Source of the DNA: Hermatobates lingyangjiaoensis
Lineage: Eukaryota; Arthropoda; Insecta; Hemiptera; Hermatobatidae
NCBI GenBank assembly: GCA_026182355.1
Contig: JAPFBL010001043.1
Span: forward strand, 22,456-86,455
Length of the DNA stretch: 64,000 nucleotides
Reading direction: 5' to 3'
Shown: piece after piece, positions 34,127 to 46,614 of the stretch
Position numbering within the stretch: position 1 is the stretch's first letter
Layout: every line of letters starts with the position of its first letter
Translations under genes and position numbers: made by a program
The notes under the pieces: generated by a model
The model's database searches: none
What the model was told of the DNA's origin: nothing
The model's input: the letters and a program-made list of their open reading frames with translations, nothing else

Positions 34127-36844
34127 TTATGAATATAAAACATTATAACATCTTTGACAAATTTCTTCTTCACTAACTACTTGATCAACAATTAATCAAC
34201 AACGTTGACACTTAGTTCCAATTTTAGCACTAATTTTAATTGTCCCAAAGGTAGTAACCTCACCATCTTTTGATGGAGAATCTAAAAAAGTAATGGCACT
34301 AACAATAAAAATTTGATGTAAATCAGTAATTGTTTGTAAGAAACAATACTCTGGTTTAACATATAAATATAAATGAGCTTCTAATGATTTTCCAATAACT
34401 TTTTGATCACGAACAATTTCTAATTGTTTATTAATTTCATCTCTAATTTGCATAATTTGGTCTCATTGTTTAATTAAATTCGAATCAAAAGTTTTATTAA
34501 GTATAAAATTTGATTCCAAATGGACTGATTGTTGGGCAGCAGGATAAGTTAAATATTGATGTGCTTCTTCAGTAGTGTAAGGTAAAATTGGCTTTAATCA
34601 ATCAATCAATAACCGATATAAATAATATAGCGTTGTTTGCACCTGACGGCGGCGGTTAGAAGTAGCTTTTTCCACATACAAAATGTCTTTAATAAAATCC
34701 AAATAAAACTTAGACAAATTATTATTAATAAAGTTATTAATAACATTATAAGCTAAATTAAAATTATAACTATTGAAAGCAGCATTAATTTTTTCTGTTG
34801 TCATTGTTGCTTGATATAAAATATATTCATCTACTGGTGATAATTCAGAAATTAAATTTGTAGCTACAGTAAAGTCAAATAAATTTCCTAATAAAAAACG
34901 AATTGTATTGCGAATTTTACGGTAAACTTCACTTACCTGTTTTAAAATTTCAGGACCAATTTTTACATCTTCACGATAGTCAACTGAAGCAACTCATAAG
35001 CGCAATACATCACTACCATATTTTTGACTAATTTCTAATGGGGCAATAGTGTTACCCTGAGATTTACTCATTTTTTTCCCTTGCTGATCATTAACAAAAC
35101 CATGCGCTAAAACAGTGCGATATGGTGCTTGTTCATTAGCAATAACACTAGTAACTAATGAAGAATTAAATCATCCTCGAAACTGATCCATGCCTTCAAA
35201 ATAAATATCAACCGGTAAAGGATAATGATATTTATTTTTAAAAACCAAATTACTAGTACCACTATCAAATCAGACATCCATAATATCAGTTTCTTTTGTT
35301 CAATTTAAATTTTGATAACGCGGTGGTAATAACTCATCTGCACTCATTGTAAATCAAATATCAGTAGTTTGATGTTTTTTAAATAATTCCTCTACATAAC
35401 TAATTAATTCTGGCTCATATTGGGGGTTGCCTTCAGAATCATAAAAAGCAACAATTGGAACTCCTCAAACCCGTTGGCGCGAAATACATCAGTCTTCACG
35501 ATTACTAATCATTTCAATCATCCGGTTTTTACCTCATCCAGGTATAAAATTAACTGTGGCTAATTTTTGCAATAAAAGTGGTTTAATATGGTTGATATTT
35601 ATAAATCACTGTTCTGTTGCACGATAAATTACTGGCTTTTTAGTTCGTCAATCAATTGCAGAACGGTGCTTCATAAATTTTAATTTTAGTAATTTATTAT
35701 TATTAGATAAACGTTCAGTAATTAATTTATTAGCGTCATTATAAAAAATTCCTACTAAACTATCATCATTAACTTCCTTAGTATATTTTCCTGCATTATC
35801 AATAGGAGCAAACACTGGCACATTATTTTGCCCAGCAATTAAATAATCATCTTCACCAAAACCAGAAGCAATATGCACAATTCCTGATCCACTAGTAGCA
35901 GTAACGTGATGCCCTGCTGTTATTTTAATATGATGAGATGAATATAATGGGTGCTGAGCAGTTAATCCTAGTAAATCAGAACCATAATGTTCTTTAATAA
36001 TTTTAATATCTGATCAATTTAACAAAGCACTAATATTAGGAATTAATTCTTTTGCTAATAAATATGTTTGATCATTAACTAGTACTTCACTATAAACAAT
36101 TCCTGTTCCTACAGCTAATAATTGATTCATAGGCAATGTTCATGGTGTTGTTGTTCAAACAATTAATTGACAATTAGCATTAACAATATTTTGTGCTCCA
36201 ACAACATTAAAAATAACATATATTGAAGGTGTAGTAACTTCTTGATAGTCAATTTCTGCTTCTGCTAAGGCTGTTTCACTAGAAGGTGATCAATAAATTG
36301 GTTTCAGCTTACGATAAACTAACCCCTGCTCAACCATTTTTTTAAATAAATTAATCTGTGTTAGTTCGTATTGAAAATCTAGCGTTAGATATTTTTGTTG
36401 GAAATCAGTGAATAACCCTAATTGATAAAATTCTTTAATTTGATTATCAACTTGCTGTAAAGCATAATCACGACAATAAGTACGAAAAGTTAATGGTGAA
36501 ATGTTTTTACGATCAATGCCATTATTTCCAACCGCATTTTCAATTGGTAACCCATGTGTATCTCACCCACAAATTAAATGTGAATAAATATTTTGTTGCA
36601 TTTTAAACCGAACAATAAAATCTTTTAAAATTTTATTCAAAGCATGACCAACATGAATATCACCATTAGCATAAGGTGGGCCATCATGAATACTAAAATA
36701 TGGTTGGTTTTTTAAATCTTCTAAACGACGATTAACAACATTTAACGCTGCCCATTGTTCTAAAATAATTGGTTCCTTTAATGGCAAATTAGCCTTCATT
36801 TCAAAATCGGTTCGAGGTGTGTGTAATGTATCTTTATATTTCAT
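34127..36844 (-). CDS. ileS: Isoleucyl-tRNA synthetase
   Basis: The 905-residue class I synthetase has the HIGH-type motif in [14 protein letters not shown] (residues 57-70), a CP1 editing domain (WTTTPWTLPMNQ), the KMSKS loop ([10 protein letters not shown], about residue 590) and a C-terminal zinc finger of four cysteines (CQRCW...CQRC). Full length for the family. A T-box leader precedes it, so expression rises when tRNA-Ile is uncharged. Confidence 0.97.
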
Positions 36845-36871
36845 AATTTCTTTTCCTTTCCATAATTAACA

Positions 36872-37060
36872 ACAAAAAGTAAGATGTAAGAGCGAAAAGA
36901 CCGCGGTACCATCTTACTTCAAAAAATCAGACTGATTTTTCCTTAAAATCACTAATATATTACTTATTCAGTTAGAGTGATAACAAATAATTTCTTATCT
37001 CGTTAGCTTTCACCATCCTAACTTCGCTGCAAGAAAGAAAAAAAATGTCGTGTCTCAAAC
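36872..37060 (-). promoter_or_regulatory. T-box riboswitch of ileS
   Basis: Read on the minus strand, the leader has a stem I with the apical motif GATGGTGAAAGC and a likely specifier ATC (Ile codon) in GTTATCACT. The conserved antiterminator sequence ATGGTACCGCGG follows at about 36901-36912. The competing terminator pairs AGTAAGATG with CATCTTACT (36875-36919) and has a T run. The match to ileS and the Ile codon support tRNA-Ile sensing. Confidence 0.93.
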
Positions 37061-37189
37061 CTACTATTTTACTTTAATATTTTCATTATAAAAGATTTAA
37101 TAATAACAGTCAAGTTATTAAGAAAATAACATACAGACAATGTTTTTTAATTTTTTAAATTTTTATAACTCAAACTATATATCCAAATA

Positions 37190-38230
37190 TTATACTGGTA
37201 AATAAAAATGATTGTATCTTTGATATTGTCTTAATAATTGACGAGTTTTTGATAATGGATAAAATAAACCTTTTAAAGTCAAAAAAATATATCCTCATTT
37301 TACTTTTGAATGATAATTAGTAGAAATAACATTAACTTTTTTAGTAATATAATTATATTGATACTGAGGCAAAAAGAAAATAAAAATATGAGTCACAATA
37401 ATCATTCCTGAACCTAACAAAAACATCATTAATCATGAAAATGGTCAGACATAATGGCCAAGAAAATAATTAGTATTTCATTGTCCAACATTAAATCCCC
37501 CTTCTTGTCAAGGTAAAGAACCAACTTTTGGACCAACATATAATAAGTTTAAATTAAATTGTCAATCATAAAAAACAGCAAAAATTGAAAACGGAATTAA
37601 TCATCAAAATTGAAAACGTAAACGTAAACCAGAATAAGGATTACCAACAATATTATATTTATAAACATATAAATAAGAAAAAATAATTAATGTATGTAAC
37701 ATAAAATAATTTCAATAAAAGAAATTGTCAAATGATCAATAACCATTAACAGGAGTAATAATAGCTAAAAATGGTAGCAATAAAGCACTAGGAGCACAAA
37801 CTTCAAAAAAACGTTGACTTGGAAAAATTAGAATAAAACCAGATAACAATTGCTGAATACTACACAAATGTAAAGGCATTGCTGCAACAAAAGGACGCAC
37901 ACCACTATAATCATTAACATTGCCAAATAATCAATTTTCATGAAAAACAACTGATAAATAAACAGCATACATAATGTAATTAACAAAATAACTAATAATT
38001 TGGTAACTTCCTATTGAAATTCGAAATCATTTTCAACCACTAGTTTTTAAATAATAATGTTTAAAAATAAATAATGAGCTAATAATTATAATAAAAATAG
38101 CAATTCCTGGTAACTGTAACAAATAACTATGATGCTGATAGAAAGTTTGTTGTTCTCAATTAAGATTGGGATTATAACTACCAGCAGGATCAAAAAATCC
38201 TCATGGTCCTTTTCCTGATGGAATAAACAT
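37190..38230 (-). CDS. YwaF/TIGR02206-type multi-pass membrane protein
   Basis: The 346-residue, Trp- and Tyr-rich protein has about seven helices. The segment MPLHLCSIQQLLSGFILIF resembles the conserved helix of the YwaF (TMEM164-like) family, whose role in bacteria is poorly known. Many Trp codons are TGA. AGGAG precedes the start. It lies between ylmH and the ileS leader as a single gene. Confidence 0.6.
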
Positions 38231-38312
38231 TTTTAGCTCCTCTCCTATTGTATAAACATTGTAAGTATAATAACAAAATTATAATTTAAAATCTACAAAA
38301 TATAAAGTTATT

Positions 38313-39059
38313 TTATTGAAATTTTCCAAGAATTAATTTATATTTATTATTTGCAAGTAAGACAACTGATAGTAATTGTCATCTACCATAACGACGAATT
38401 GAAATAATATCTTTTTCTTGGAGCTGATAATTTTTTTTATGACTTAATAGAAAATTAACATACACATTTCTCTCAGCAATAATTTTTTCACTACCTGTTC
38501 GCGATAAATTACAAATTTGACTAATAATTAAATCCAACCGTAAACTAGGAACAATCATTTCCTGATCAATAAAATTATAGTTTACTGTTAATGTTTGATC
38601 ACATAGTTCAAAAGTAAGTAATTCTTTTTTTATCACAACTGGTATTGAAGTTAACACTGGGCTAACTTTTTTTAAAACCGCCACATAAATTTTATTATTT
38701 GTTAAATAAATATCGCCAATAACATCAAAACTAAGTTTTAACTCATTTAACAAATAACCAAAAAAATCATTATGTTTAATTTTACTATCACTAACTAAAT
38801 GACTAGATAATAATACAATATTAGAATTTTCATTATAAATACTAATAGTTTGTCGTAAACTATTAGTAAAACTACTATGAATATAAAATTGTACTTGCTC
38901 AGCAGTAAAAATTTTACTAACTAAAATAATTTGCGAGGGATTTAAAAAATTAGAATATACTGTTTGATGATGGCGAAAAGCCTTAATTCAACCTTTTATT
39001 TTCGATAATAGTATCTGATCACAATGATATACATCAGAACTATTGATTTTCAATTCCAT
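38313..39059 (-). CDS. ylmH: S4-domain RNA-binding protein YlmH
   Basis: The 248-residue protein has the YlmH layout: an N-terminal domain, a middle domain with LSFDVIGDIYL, and a C-terminal S4 domain (PSLRLDLIISQICNLSRTGS, then EKDIISIRRYGR). YlmH binds ribosomal particles and has been linked to ribosome rescue in Bacillus. It follows sepF with a 20-base overlap, as in the conserved division cluster. Confidence 0.88.
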
Positions 39060-39459
39060 TAGTATTAAGAACTAAATTATAAATTCTATTCCCTACTTTA
39101 TTAATAGTTCCCTGAGTTGCATAAATAATGCCACTAAAAAAATCAAGTGTTCGTAGCCGCTCTTCTCGGACTAATCGCAATAAATTAATTGTTATGTATC
39201 CTTGTTGTAATAAAATATCTGCTATTTTAGGAACATCCTGATAATTATTAATTTCATATACTTCATTTTGTCAATTAAAATCTGCTTGAGGTTGTTGATT
39301 AGAATTTACTTCTTCCTGGTTAATTCGCACTGATTCAATATTAATTGTTGCTTGTGGTTCATCTTCTTCAGGAACTTGAGGGACAATAGGGATGTTAGGA
39401 ATATTATTAAACTGATCGGCACTATTATTAAATGGTGAGTTTTTTTTGCGATGAAACAT
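39040..39459 (-). CDS. sepF: Cell division protein SepF
   Basis: SepF bundles FtsZ and ties it to the membrane. The 139-residue protein has a variable Pro/Asn/Glu-rich linker followed by the SepF core (YQDVPKIADILLQQGYITIN, then LDFFSGIIYATQG). It lies seven bases after ftsZ. The N terminus (MFHRKK) is short but could still give weak membrane contact. Confidence 0.88.
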
Positions 39460-39466
39460 TATTTAA

Positions 39467-40600
39467 TTAAAAATTCTTTCTAATAAAAAATGGTAAATCG
39501 TCATCATCATCCTCACCATTATTATCATTTTCAGTCCAACGATTTTGTGCCCCTGGATTAGAACTTTGTGCTTGATCATTTTTACTATTTTCTAAATTAG
39601 TAACACGTTTTACCCCATTTAAATTTAAGTGATCTTTAATATTAAATTCTTCATCAAAACCAGTAGCAATTACAGTAACAATCATTTCATCTTCTAAATG
39701 TTCATTAACTGCTGTTCCAAAAATAATATTAACCTCACCACCAATAGCTTGCCGAATAATATCAACAGCATCATTAGCATCATTCAAAGTTAAAGTATTA
39801 CCACCTGTAACATTAATAATTGCATCTTTAGCACCACGAATTGATGCTTCTAACAATGGAGAAATAATTGCCTTATTAGCAGCTTCAATTGCCTTATCTT
39901 TTCCTTCACCAATCCCAATTCCAAATAAAGCATTACCTTTATTTTTCATTACTGTTTTAATGTCAGCAAAGTCCAAATTAATCAATGAAGGTACAGCTAT
40001 TAAATCAGTTATAGTCTGTACACCTTGGCGCAAAATATTATCAGCTTCTTTAAATGAATCTTTTAAAGGAACACCTCCAATTACTTCTAATAATCGATCA
40101 TTAGAAATAATAATTAATGAGTCTACGTGTTTGCTTAATTCATCAGTTCCTTGAATAGCATAACTATTGCGTGCACGTCCTTCAAAAGCAAAAGGTGTAG
40201 TAATAATTCCTACTGTTAGTGCTCCTAATTCCATTGCTATTTCAGCTACAATTGGTGCGGCACCAGTTCCGGTTCCACCACCCATTCCAGCAGCAATAAA
40301 AACCATATCAGAACCACGAAGCATTTCACGAATTTCATCTTTTGATTCAATTGCCGCTTGACGACCAATATCAGGGTTTGCTCCTGCTCCTAATCCTTTT
40401 GATATTTCACGTCCTAAAATAATTTTATTCTTTGCTTTTGAAACATTAACAATTTGTGCATCAGTATTTGCAACAATAAAATCTACACCTTGAACGCCTG
40501 CTTCAATCATTCGGTTAACAGCGTTGTTTCCTCCACCACCAATTCCAATTACTTTAATTGAAGCAATTTGTTGATAATTTTCAAAATTATCATATGCCAT
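39467..40600 (-). CDS. ftsZ: Cell division GTPase FtsZ
   Basis: FtsZ is the tubulin-like ring protein. In 377 residues it shows KVIGIGGGGNNAVNRM, the tubulin signature GGGTGTGAAP (residues 107-116), NxDFAD, and the C-terminal tail DDDDLPFFIRKNF. GGAGG before 40600 fixes the start; an upstream in-frame start is not needed. It follows ftsA after about 120 bases. Confidence 0.98.
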   Translation of the reverse strand: MAYDNFENYQQIASIKVIGIGGGGNNAVNRMIEAGVQGVDFIVANTDAQIVNVSKAKNKIILGREISKGLGAGANPDIGRQAAIESKDEIREMLRGSDMVFIAAGMGGGTGTGAAPIVAEIAMELGALTVGIITTPFAFEGRARNSYAIQGTDELSKHVDSLIIISNDRLLEVIGGVPLKDSFKEADNILRQGVQTITDLIAVPSLINLDFADIKTVMKNKGNALFGIGIGEGKDKAIEAANKAIISPLLEASIRGAKDAIINVTGGNTLTLNDANDAVDIIRQAIGGEVNIIFGTAVNEHLEDEMIVTVIATGFDEEFNIKDHLNLNGVKRVTNLENSKNDQAQSSNPGAQNRWTENDNNGEDDDDDLPFFIRKNF

Positions 40601-40721
40601 ATTTAATACCTCCATTTTTATTATTCATTAATTATATATTAATTTTAATATAACATTTTTAATTTTAATTTTTCACTACTAATATATTTTACTATGTTCT
40701 TAACAAATTTTACAAAAATTA

Positions 40722-42059
40722 TTATGAACTATGTGAATTATTATTATTATTATTATTATTTAAATTAACTATTTTTTGATTCAATGGTTTTAAGCGAGAC
40801 ATCCTTGTGAATAAAAATAAGCGTCGGTGATTATTAACAATCTGTTGCTGATTTGCTAAATTAATTTGCCGTAAATGATCACGGTCATAATCAACAATAT
40901 CATTAATTGAACAAATATTAGTATCCGTCATCTTATTAACTAAATGCTGATAAAAAATATTTCCTAATAACCCAGCACATCATGGATCACGAGCACCTAT
41001 TGTTTGTGGCAAATTAACCATTATTTTTTTATCTTGATTGTAATATAATAAGTTATTAGAAAAACCACTAATTTTTAAAATTTCACCACTAATAACAACA
41101 GGAAAATTATATTCTAACTTACTAAAAAAATGTTGATTTAATTGTTGTAAGTCACTTAAAATAATATTATTAATAACTTCTCTTAAATCAGAATGAGTTA
41201 AACTAATTTGTTTTTGTAAAACAGAATTATACTTGCTATAAATTATTAAATTATTTTTATCTTGGTTAGCTAAATTAATCATTTTAAATAAATATTTTTT
41301 TAATTGACGATTATCACATTGCATTACAGCTTTCAAACTACTAGCAATTTTATTAATTCCACCCGGAATAATAAATTGTTGACACAATGCTTCTTTGATG
41401 AAAACATAAGCTTTAACTGAATCATAATCTCAATCAACAACAACAATTCCTCGTTGTAAATCTTGTTTATGAGCAATATTTCATGCTAAACTAAATGGTT
41501 GGGGAACTATTCCCATAATTTGCACTTTAGCAACATTACACATAGTAGAAATAGCAGATAAAATAGCAGATTGAGTAGTATACACTAATGCTTTAATAGT
41601 AATTTGTGAACCAACTTTGCCAATTGGGGGTTGAATAAAAGATTCATTATCTAATAAATAACGATATGGGCGAATAAAAAATTCTACTTCATTAGTAGCA
41701 ACAGGAACTTTTTTTACTTTTGTAATTAACTCATCTATATCTATTTCATCAACTGCTCGGTGTTGAACAAATGATAATGTTTTAACACTATTTTTAATTT
41801 CCAAATTATCAGTTGGAATTGCAACTGAAATTCTTTTAATAGTTATATGCAATTGATTATTAACTTCTTTAAGAAGATTTTTTAATTCTTGCCCTAAAAC
41901 AGTTGGATTTTGAATTATTCCATTAACTGCAATTCGTGTTTCTAGCGTTCTTTTGTATAAAACGCGAATTGTTGACTGCTCATATACTCCCACCATAAAG
42001 CTTATTCGATAATTTTTAATTTCCAAAACTGCATAGAGTTCATAAGCTTTATCAATCAT
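40722..42059 (-). CDS. ftsA: Divergent FtsA-like cell division protein
   Basis: The actin-fold protein has 445 residues and lies between rsmH and ftsZ. N-terminal YELYAVLEIKNYRISFMVG, AIPTDNLEIKNSV, the middle IMGIVPQPFSLAWNIA then GIVVVDWDYDSVKAYVF (phosphate-2-like), and VISGEILKISGF fit FtsA, though the ATP-binding residues are weakly kept. The C terminus is a run of Asn plus polar residues, and no clear amphipathic membrane helix is seen. The start at 42059 uses AGAGG at eight bases; a GTG at 42068 is the alternative. Confidence 0.8.
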
Positions 42060-42081
42060 TTTTTTCACCTCTTTTTCTTTA

Positions 42082-43023
42082 TTACATAATACGTTCTAAA
42101 ATTCTTAATTTAGCACTTTTGCTACGAGGGTTAGTATTTATTTCTTTCATGCTAGGTTTTATTGGTTTTTTAGTAATAATTCGATATTTACTAGCATAAT
42201 CTGAAGAAACTGGTAAATGTTGGAATACATCAGCTTGTGGATCAGTTATAAGATTTTGAAAAAAATGTTTAACTAATCGGTCTTCTAATGAATGAAATGT
42301 TATAACTACAAGACGTCCATTGACTGCTAATAATTTAATTGCCTGCTGTAGCGAGACTTTTAAAGTATCTAGCTCTTGATTTACTTCAATTCTAATTGCT
42401 TGAAAAACCTTTTTAGCAGGATGTTTTTGCAACCGTAATACTTTAGCGGGTAATACAGATTTAATAATTGCAACTAATTCAAAAGTTGTAACAATAGGAT
42501 GAATCTGACGCTGTTGACAAATTTTTTTAGCAATAGCATTACTATATTTTTCTTCTCCATAGTTAAAAAATATTTTTGCTAATTGATTTTGAGTATAAAA
42601 ATTGACAATATCATAAGCTGATTTTGTCTGATTTGTATTCATTCGCATATCTAATTTTGCATCATACCGATAACTAAAACCACGATCTTTTTCATCAAAT
42701 TGTGGGGAGGAAACTCCTAGATCATATAAAAATCCATTAACAGTTGTTATCCCACGGTATGTTAATTCTGCCAATAAATTAGCAAAATTATTATGAATTA
42801 ATTCACATTTGTTTGTTAAAATTTCAGAAGATAAAAACTTATTAGCAAAATTTATCGCTGCTTCGTCTTGATCAAAACAATATAATCTTCCTGTTAATAA
42901 CTGCTTAGCAATATTTTTACTATGCCCAGCATAACCTAAAGTACAATCTACATAAATTCCTGCTGGATTAAGTGCTAATCCAGAAATACTTTCTGATAAT
43001 AAAACTGAAAAATGCTTTTCCAT
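42082..43023 (-). CDS. rsmH: 16S rRNA (cytosine-1402-N4) methyltransferase
   Basis: The 313-residue RsmH/MraW has the SAM-binding CTLGYAGHSKNIAKQL, LYDLGVSSPQFDEKDRGFSY, LDMRMN and VVITFHSLEDRLVKHFF. It methylates C1402 in the decoding centre. It starts five bases after the mraZ stop, as in the classical division operon. Confidence 0.97.
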   Translation of the reverse strand: MEKHFSVLLSESISGLALNPAGIYVDCTLGYAGHSKNIAKQLLTGRLYCFDQDEAAINFANKFLSSEILTNKCELIHNNFANLLAELTYRGITTVNGFLYDLGVSSPQFDEKDRGFSYRYDAKLDMRMNTNQTKSAYDIVNFYTQNQLAKIFFNYGEEKYSNAIAKKICQQRQIHPIVTTFELVAIIKSVLPAKVLRLQKHPAKKVFQAIRIEVNQELDTLKVSLQQAIKLLAVNGRLVVITFHSLEDRLVKHFFQNLITDPQADVFQHLPVSSDYASKYRIITKKPIKPSMKEINTNPRSKSAKLRILERIM

Positions 43024-43028
43024 ATAAT

Positions 43029-43463
43029 CTATAATTTCTCAGCAAAAATTTCAACAGCATTTTCTAAAGTTGGAGTTTCATTATCAATGTATTCATTTCA
43101 ACGTTCTGGATTTCAAATTTCTAAGTGGTCATTATTACCAATAATAGTTACTTCTTTATCAATATTAGCCTTTTTTTGTAGCACTAACGGAATTTTAATT
43201 CTGCCAACACTATCGAAAGTAGTTTCATCTGACAATGACATTATTTTTCGTGCTAATGCTCGCCCTTCAGAGGTTGCTTGACCAGTTGAAGCAATTTTTG
43301 CCGTTCAATTTTCCCATTGTTCTTGATTTCGCACATCTAAACAACCATCAAAACCCAAGGAAATAAAAACTTTTCGATCAACAAAATAACTGCGATATTT
43401 TGCAGGAATTGTTAATCTTTTTTTGCTATCTAATGTATGATCATACAACCCAAGTAATGCCAT
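43029..43463 (-). CDS. mraZ: Transcription regulator MraZ
   Basis: The 144-residue protein has two SpoVT/AbrB-like halves: LDSKKRLTIPAKYRSYF and FDSVGRIKIPLVLQKKANI, each with the DxKGR-like loop. It regulates its own division operon by binding direct repeats upstream of itself; such repeats are present just before the ATG. It heads mraZ-rsmH-ftsA-ftsZ-sepF-ylmH. Confidence 0.96.
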
Positions 43464-43466
43464 TTT

Positions 43467-43487
43467 GTCCCACTTTACCCCACTTTC
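43467..43487 (-). promoter_or_regulatory. MraZ boxes
   Basis: On the minus strand AAAGTGGGGT AAAGTGGGA is a direct repeat with ten-base spacing, immediately before the mraZ start. The GTGGG core in tandem is the known MraZ operator type. The repeats are so close to the ATG that they also overlap the usual ribosome-binding region (GTGGGACAAAATG). Confidence 0.85.
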
Positions 43488-43531
43488 AATATAATTATAT
43501 TATTTATAGAGTAATAATGCAACACACAATA

Positions 43532-43562
43532 AAAAATACTGACTTAACTAAGTCAGTATTTT
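43532..43562 (-). terminator. Terminator after rpmF
   Basis: AAAATACTGACTTA and its complement TAAGTCAGTATTTT pair with almost no loop. It overlaps the rpmF stop codon. Confidence 0.8.
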
Positions 43563-43737
43563 AATCAACACGAATAATTTCTTTATTTTTATAAAAACCA
43601 CATTCACGGCAAACGCGATGAGGTTTAATACTTGCTCCACAATTTTTGCAACTAGTTAGCAGTATTGCTGATAATTTAAAATGTGTTCGGCGTTTTCTTT
43701 TTGCTTGTTTTGAAGTTTTACGAAATGGAACAGCCAT
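43561..43737 (-). CDS. rpmF: 50S ribosomal protein L32
   Basis: The 58-residue protein has [20 protein letters not shown] and the four-cysteine zinc ribbon ([20 protein letters not shown]). AGGAG precedes the ATG. It follows the DUF177 gene, the usual pairing in bacteria. Confidence 0.97.
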   Translation of the reverse strand: MAVPFRKTSKQAKRKRRTHFKLSAILLTSCKNCGASIKPHRVCRECGFYKNKEIIRVD

Positions 43738-43797
43738 TATATTTCTCCTTACTAAATAAATTTTTTTGCTTAAGCAAATTTAAAATGATTTATAACA

Positions 43798-44235
43798 TTA
43801 ATTCTCCTGTTCAGTTAGAACTTGTCAATTTGAATTAGCATCATTGTTAACTGCTGAGAACGATAAATTAACAGGAACATTAATTATTACTTCATTCCAT
43901 GCATATGATATTATATCAAATTTTTCATCAATTAGATATGCTCCTGCTACATTTAATTCCATTTCATAAAAATATCATTTATTTCAAGGAACTTCTAAAT
44001 TATGAGTAAATAAATGTAAATCATGGCTATCTTCAATTTGCAATTGGCAAGTAATTGACCCAGTTACTTTAATAGCACGAAACTTAGCTTGATAAATAAT
44101 ATTTACATTTAAATGAAAAAAATTAACACCCTTAATATTACTATTGTATAATGACAATAAGTCTAAAGGAATATTAAAATCATCATTAATAACTATTTTT
44201 TGCTGGTTTACTAATTCACATTCATTTAAAATCAT
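43798..44235 (-). CDS. DUF177/YceD-family protein
   Basis: The 145-residue acidic protein lies directly upstream of rpmF. Its pattern (GSITCQLQIEDSHDLHLFTH in the middle, INVPVNLSF near the end) fits the YceD/DUF177 family, which is linked to 23S rRNA accumulation in other bacteria. It lies 11 bases after the pheT stop, so may be read from the same transcript. Confidence 0.75.
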
Positions 44236-44246
44236 TTTTAACTCTC

Positions 44247-46604
44247 CTATCTAATAGTAATATCAAGTGATTGTTTTTCTAAAAAAGTAATAATATTAGC
44301 AAAACTATCTTTAATATCATCATCTGTTAATTGTTTAGTTAAACTATTAAAAATAAAAGTAAAGGTTAATGCTTGATAACCAGTTGGAATATTTTCGCCA
44401 CAATAAGAATCTTTTAAATTATAAATAATTAAATATGGCAATGATAACTGTCCTAATAAATCACTAATAACTTGATAAGGAACTGTTATAGGTACTAATA
44501 AAGACACATCACGTTTAATTGCCATATATTTACTAACTTCTTGAACTGCAAATTTTGTTCTTGGTAGTGATTGGTATAGAAAATCAAGATTAAATTCACA
44601 AAAATAAGTATCCTGTAAATTATTTGTTTGAGCATAAAATGGATTAATTCGACCAATAATTCCTAATAATTTTTTTTCATAATAAATTTTAGCTGTTTGA
44701 TATGGATGAGCAATAGAAAATTCACTAGTAGCCTCATATTTAACTTTTACCATTGATAAATTTAATGATTCTAAAAAACTATTAATTTTACCTTTAATCA
44801 TTGCAAATGATAAATTATCATCATTCTGAATAATAAAGCAACCATGGTAATAACTATTATCAAACTGTGAATATATTTGCTCAATAGTAGTTAAGTTACA
44901 CAGGATATTACGAGCATTATTGTATTGAGCTAACATTAATAATTGATATAATAAACTAACACGAACAACACTATGTTCTTGTGATAATGGCAATTTCAAC
45001 TGCAAATGTTGGTTATAATTAAAAAAATTAAAATTAACAACATCATATTGTGAAGTTAAAGCATAAGTTTTAACTTCTGTTAAACCTCAATGCAAACAAA
45101 TGTTAGTAAAAGCTGCTAATAATGTTTGAAAATTAGAAAAAGTTGTTGGTTGTGATGCTAAAACTGGTGGTATTAATGGAATATTTTCATAACCATATAG
45201 CCGAGCAATTTCTTCATATACATCAGCCTTATTAATAATATCTGTTCGCATGTTGGGAGCAATAATTTCAATTTTTTCTTCATCTTTAAAACGATTAGGA
45301 ATTATTCTAACATGAAAATGAAGAGAAACTAACAATTCTTTAACTATTTCACTAGTTAATTGGCAACCTAAATATTGATTAATTTCAGCAACCTTAACAA
45401 TAATAAGAGGATTAGAAACTAATTGATGATCACTTCTTCATCATTTTAGTGACTGACTAATAAAATGATTAGTTAATAAAAATTCTTCAAAATATTTTCC
45501 AGCATTTTCTAAACTAACTTGAGCCATTGGTTTAGTGAATCGCTGATAAAAATGGTTACTATTAGAATAAATTTGTAATTGTTGACGCATAAAATAATGA
45601 TCAAGTTGAACCATTACAACCAAAACTTGTCTTGTTTTTATTGATGGCAAAAATTTTTCATTAACTTCTTCACCAACGATTCCAACTATCTCATTACTTA
45701 CTGAGATAAATTGTAATTGTTTTTTTCCATTAACATTTTTTTCCTGAATAATCATTTTTCCTACTTTATCATAGTCAAAACAATAGACAGGCTGACTAGT
45801 TAATATTTCAGTCACTAAACCATAATTATTAAAACAATTATTTGTTACTGCTATTTGCTGATATTTTAATCAAATTAACTCATGAGTTGGAAGAAAAAAA
45901 TTATGATGTTCTAATTTAATAATACTTGCTAATGCGCCTGTTACTACTGGAGTATCTATTTTTAGTAACGGCTGATTAGAAATAACTAATTTTAACTCTG
46001 AATTGAGTAAATTATTAACAGATAAATGAAAATAATTTCCAATCTCTAATGCTAACTGATAAGCACTCAAACCATCACTACGATTAATTGTTAAATCTAA
46101 ATCAAAAAGAGTATCATTAACTCCTAATTTATTTAAAATATCAGCAGATCCTACTTCCTGATTTCACTCATAAGGTGACAAAATAGCAATGCCATCTTGT
46201 TCCTCAGCAGTTAGACTTTGATGGCTTAAACCAATTTCATCTCATCCACATAACATTCCATTTGACTGATAACCTTTTATTGTGCTAACAGCAATAACTT
46301 TATTATTTGCTAATTGTGCTCCTGGCAATGCTACTAAAACTAATGCTCCTACAGTTACATTCTTGGCACCACATATAATTTGAATAACATCATTTGCATT
46401 AATTTTAACTTGGCAAATATTTAAATGAGTATCAGCAATTAAGTTAACAGATTCAATTTGGCCACAAACAACATTCTTGTAATGATGACGCTTAACCTGT
46501 TCTACTTCAAAACCTAGCATATTAAAAGCATAACTAATTTCCTCATCTGTTTTTTCTGTTAACTTTGGAATATAACTATTTAATCAATTACGTAAAATAA
46601 TCAT
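44247..46604 (-). CDS. pheT: Phenylalanyl-tRNA synthetase beta subunit
   Basis: The 785-residue protein has the N-terminal OB-type tRNA-binding domain (QIICGAKNV...GYQSNGMLCGWDEIG), B3/B4 editing domain, B5 (DIINKADVYEEIARLYGYENIP) and a C-terminal ferredoxin-like anticodon-binding domain (KRDVSLLVP...LTKQLTDDDI). It starts 10 bases after the pheS stop. Confidence 0.97.
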
Positions 46605-46614
46605 TTTGTCTCCT

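Noticed and set aside
39960..40361. Plus-strand open frames opposite ftsZ
   Set aside because: ftsZ is unmistakable on the minus strand; the others lack start sites and family features.
43012..43281. Plus-strand open frame of 89 residues
   Set aside because: It lies opposite mraZ and the start of rsmH, both clearly identified.
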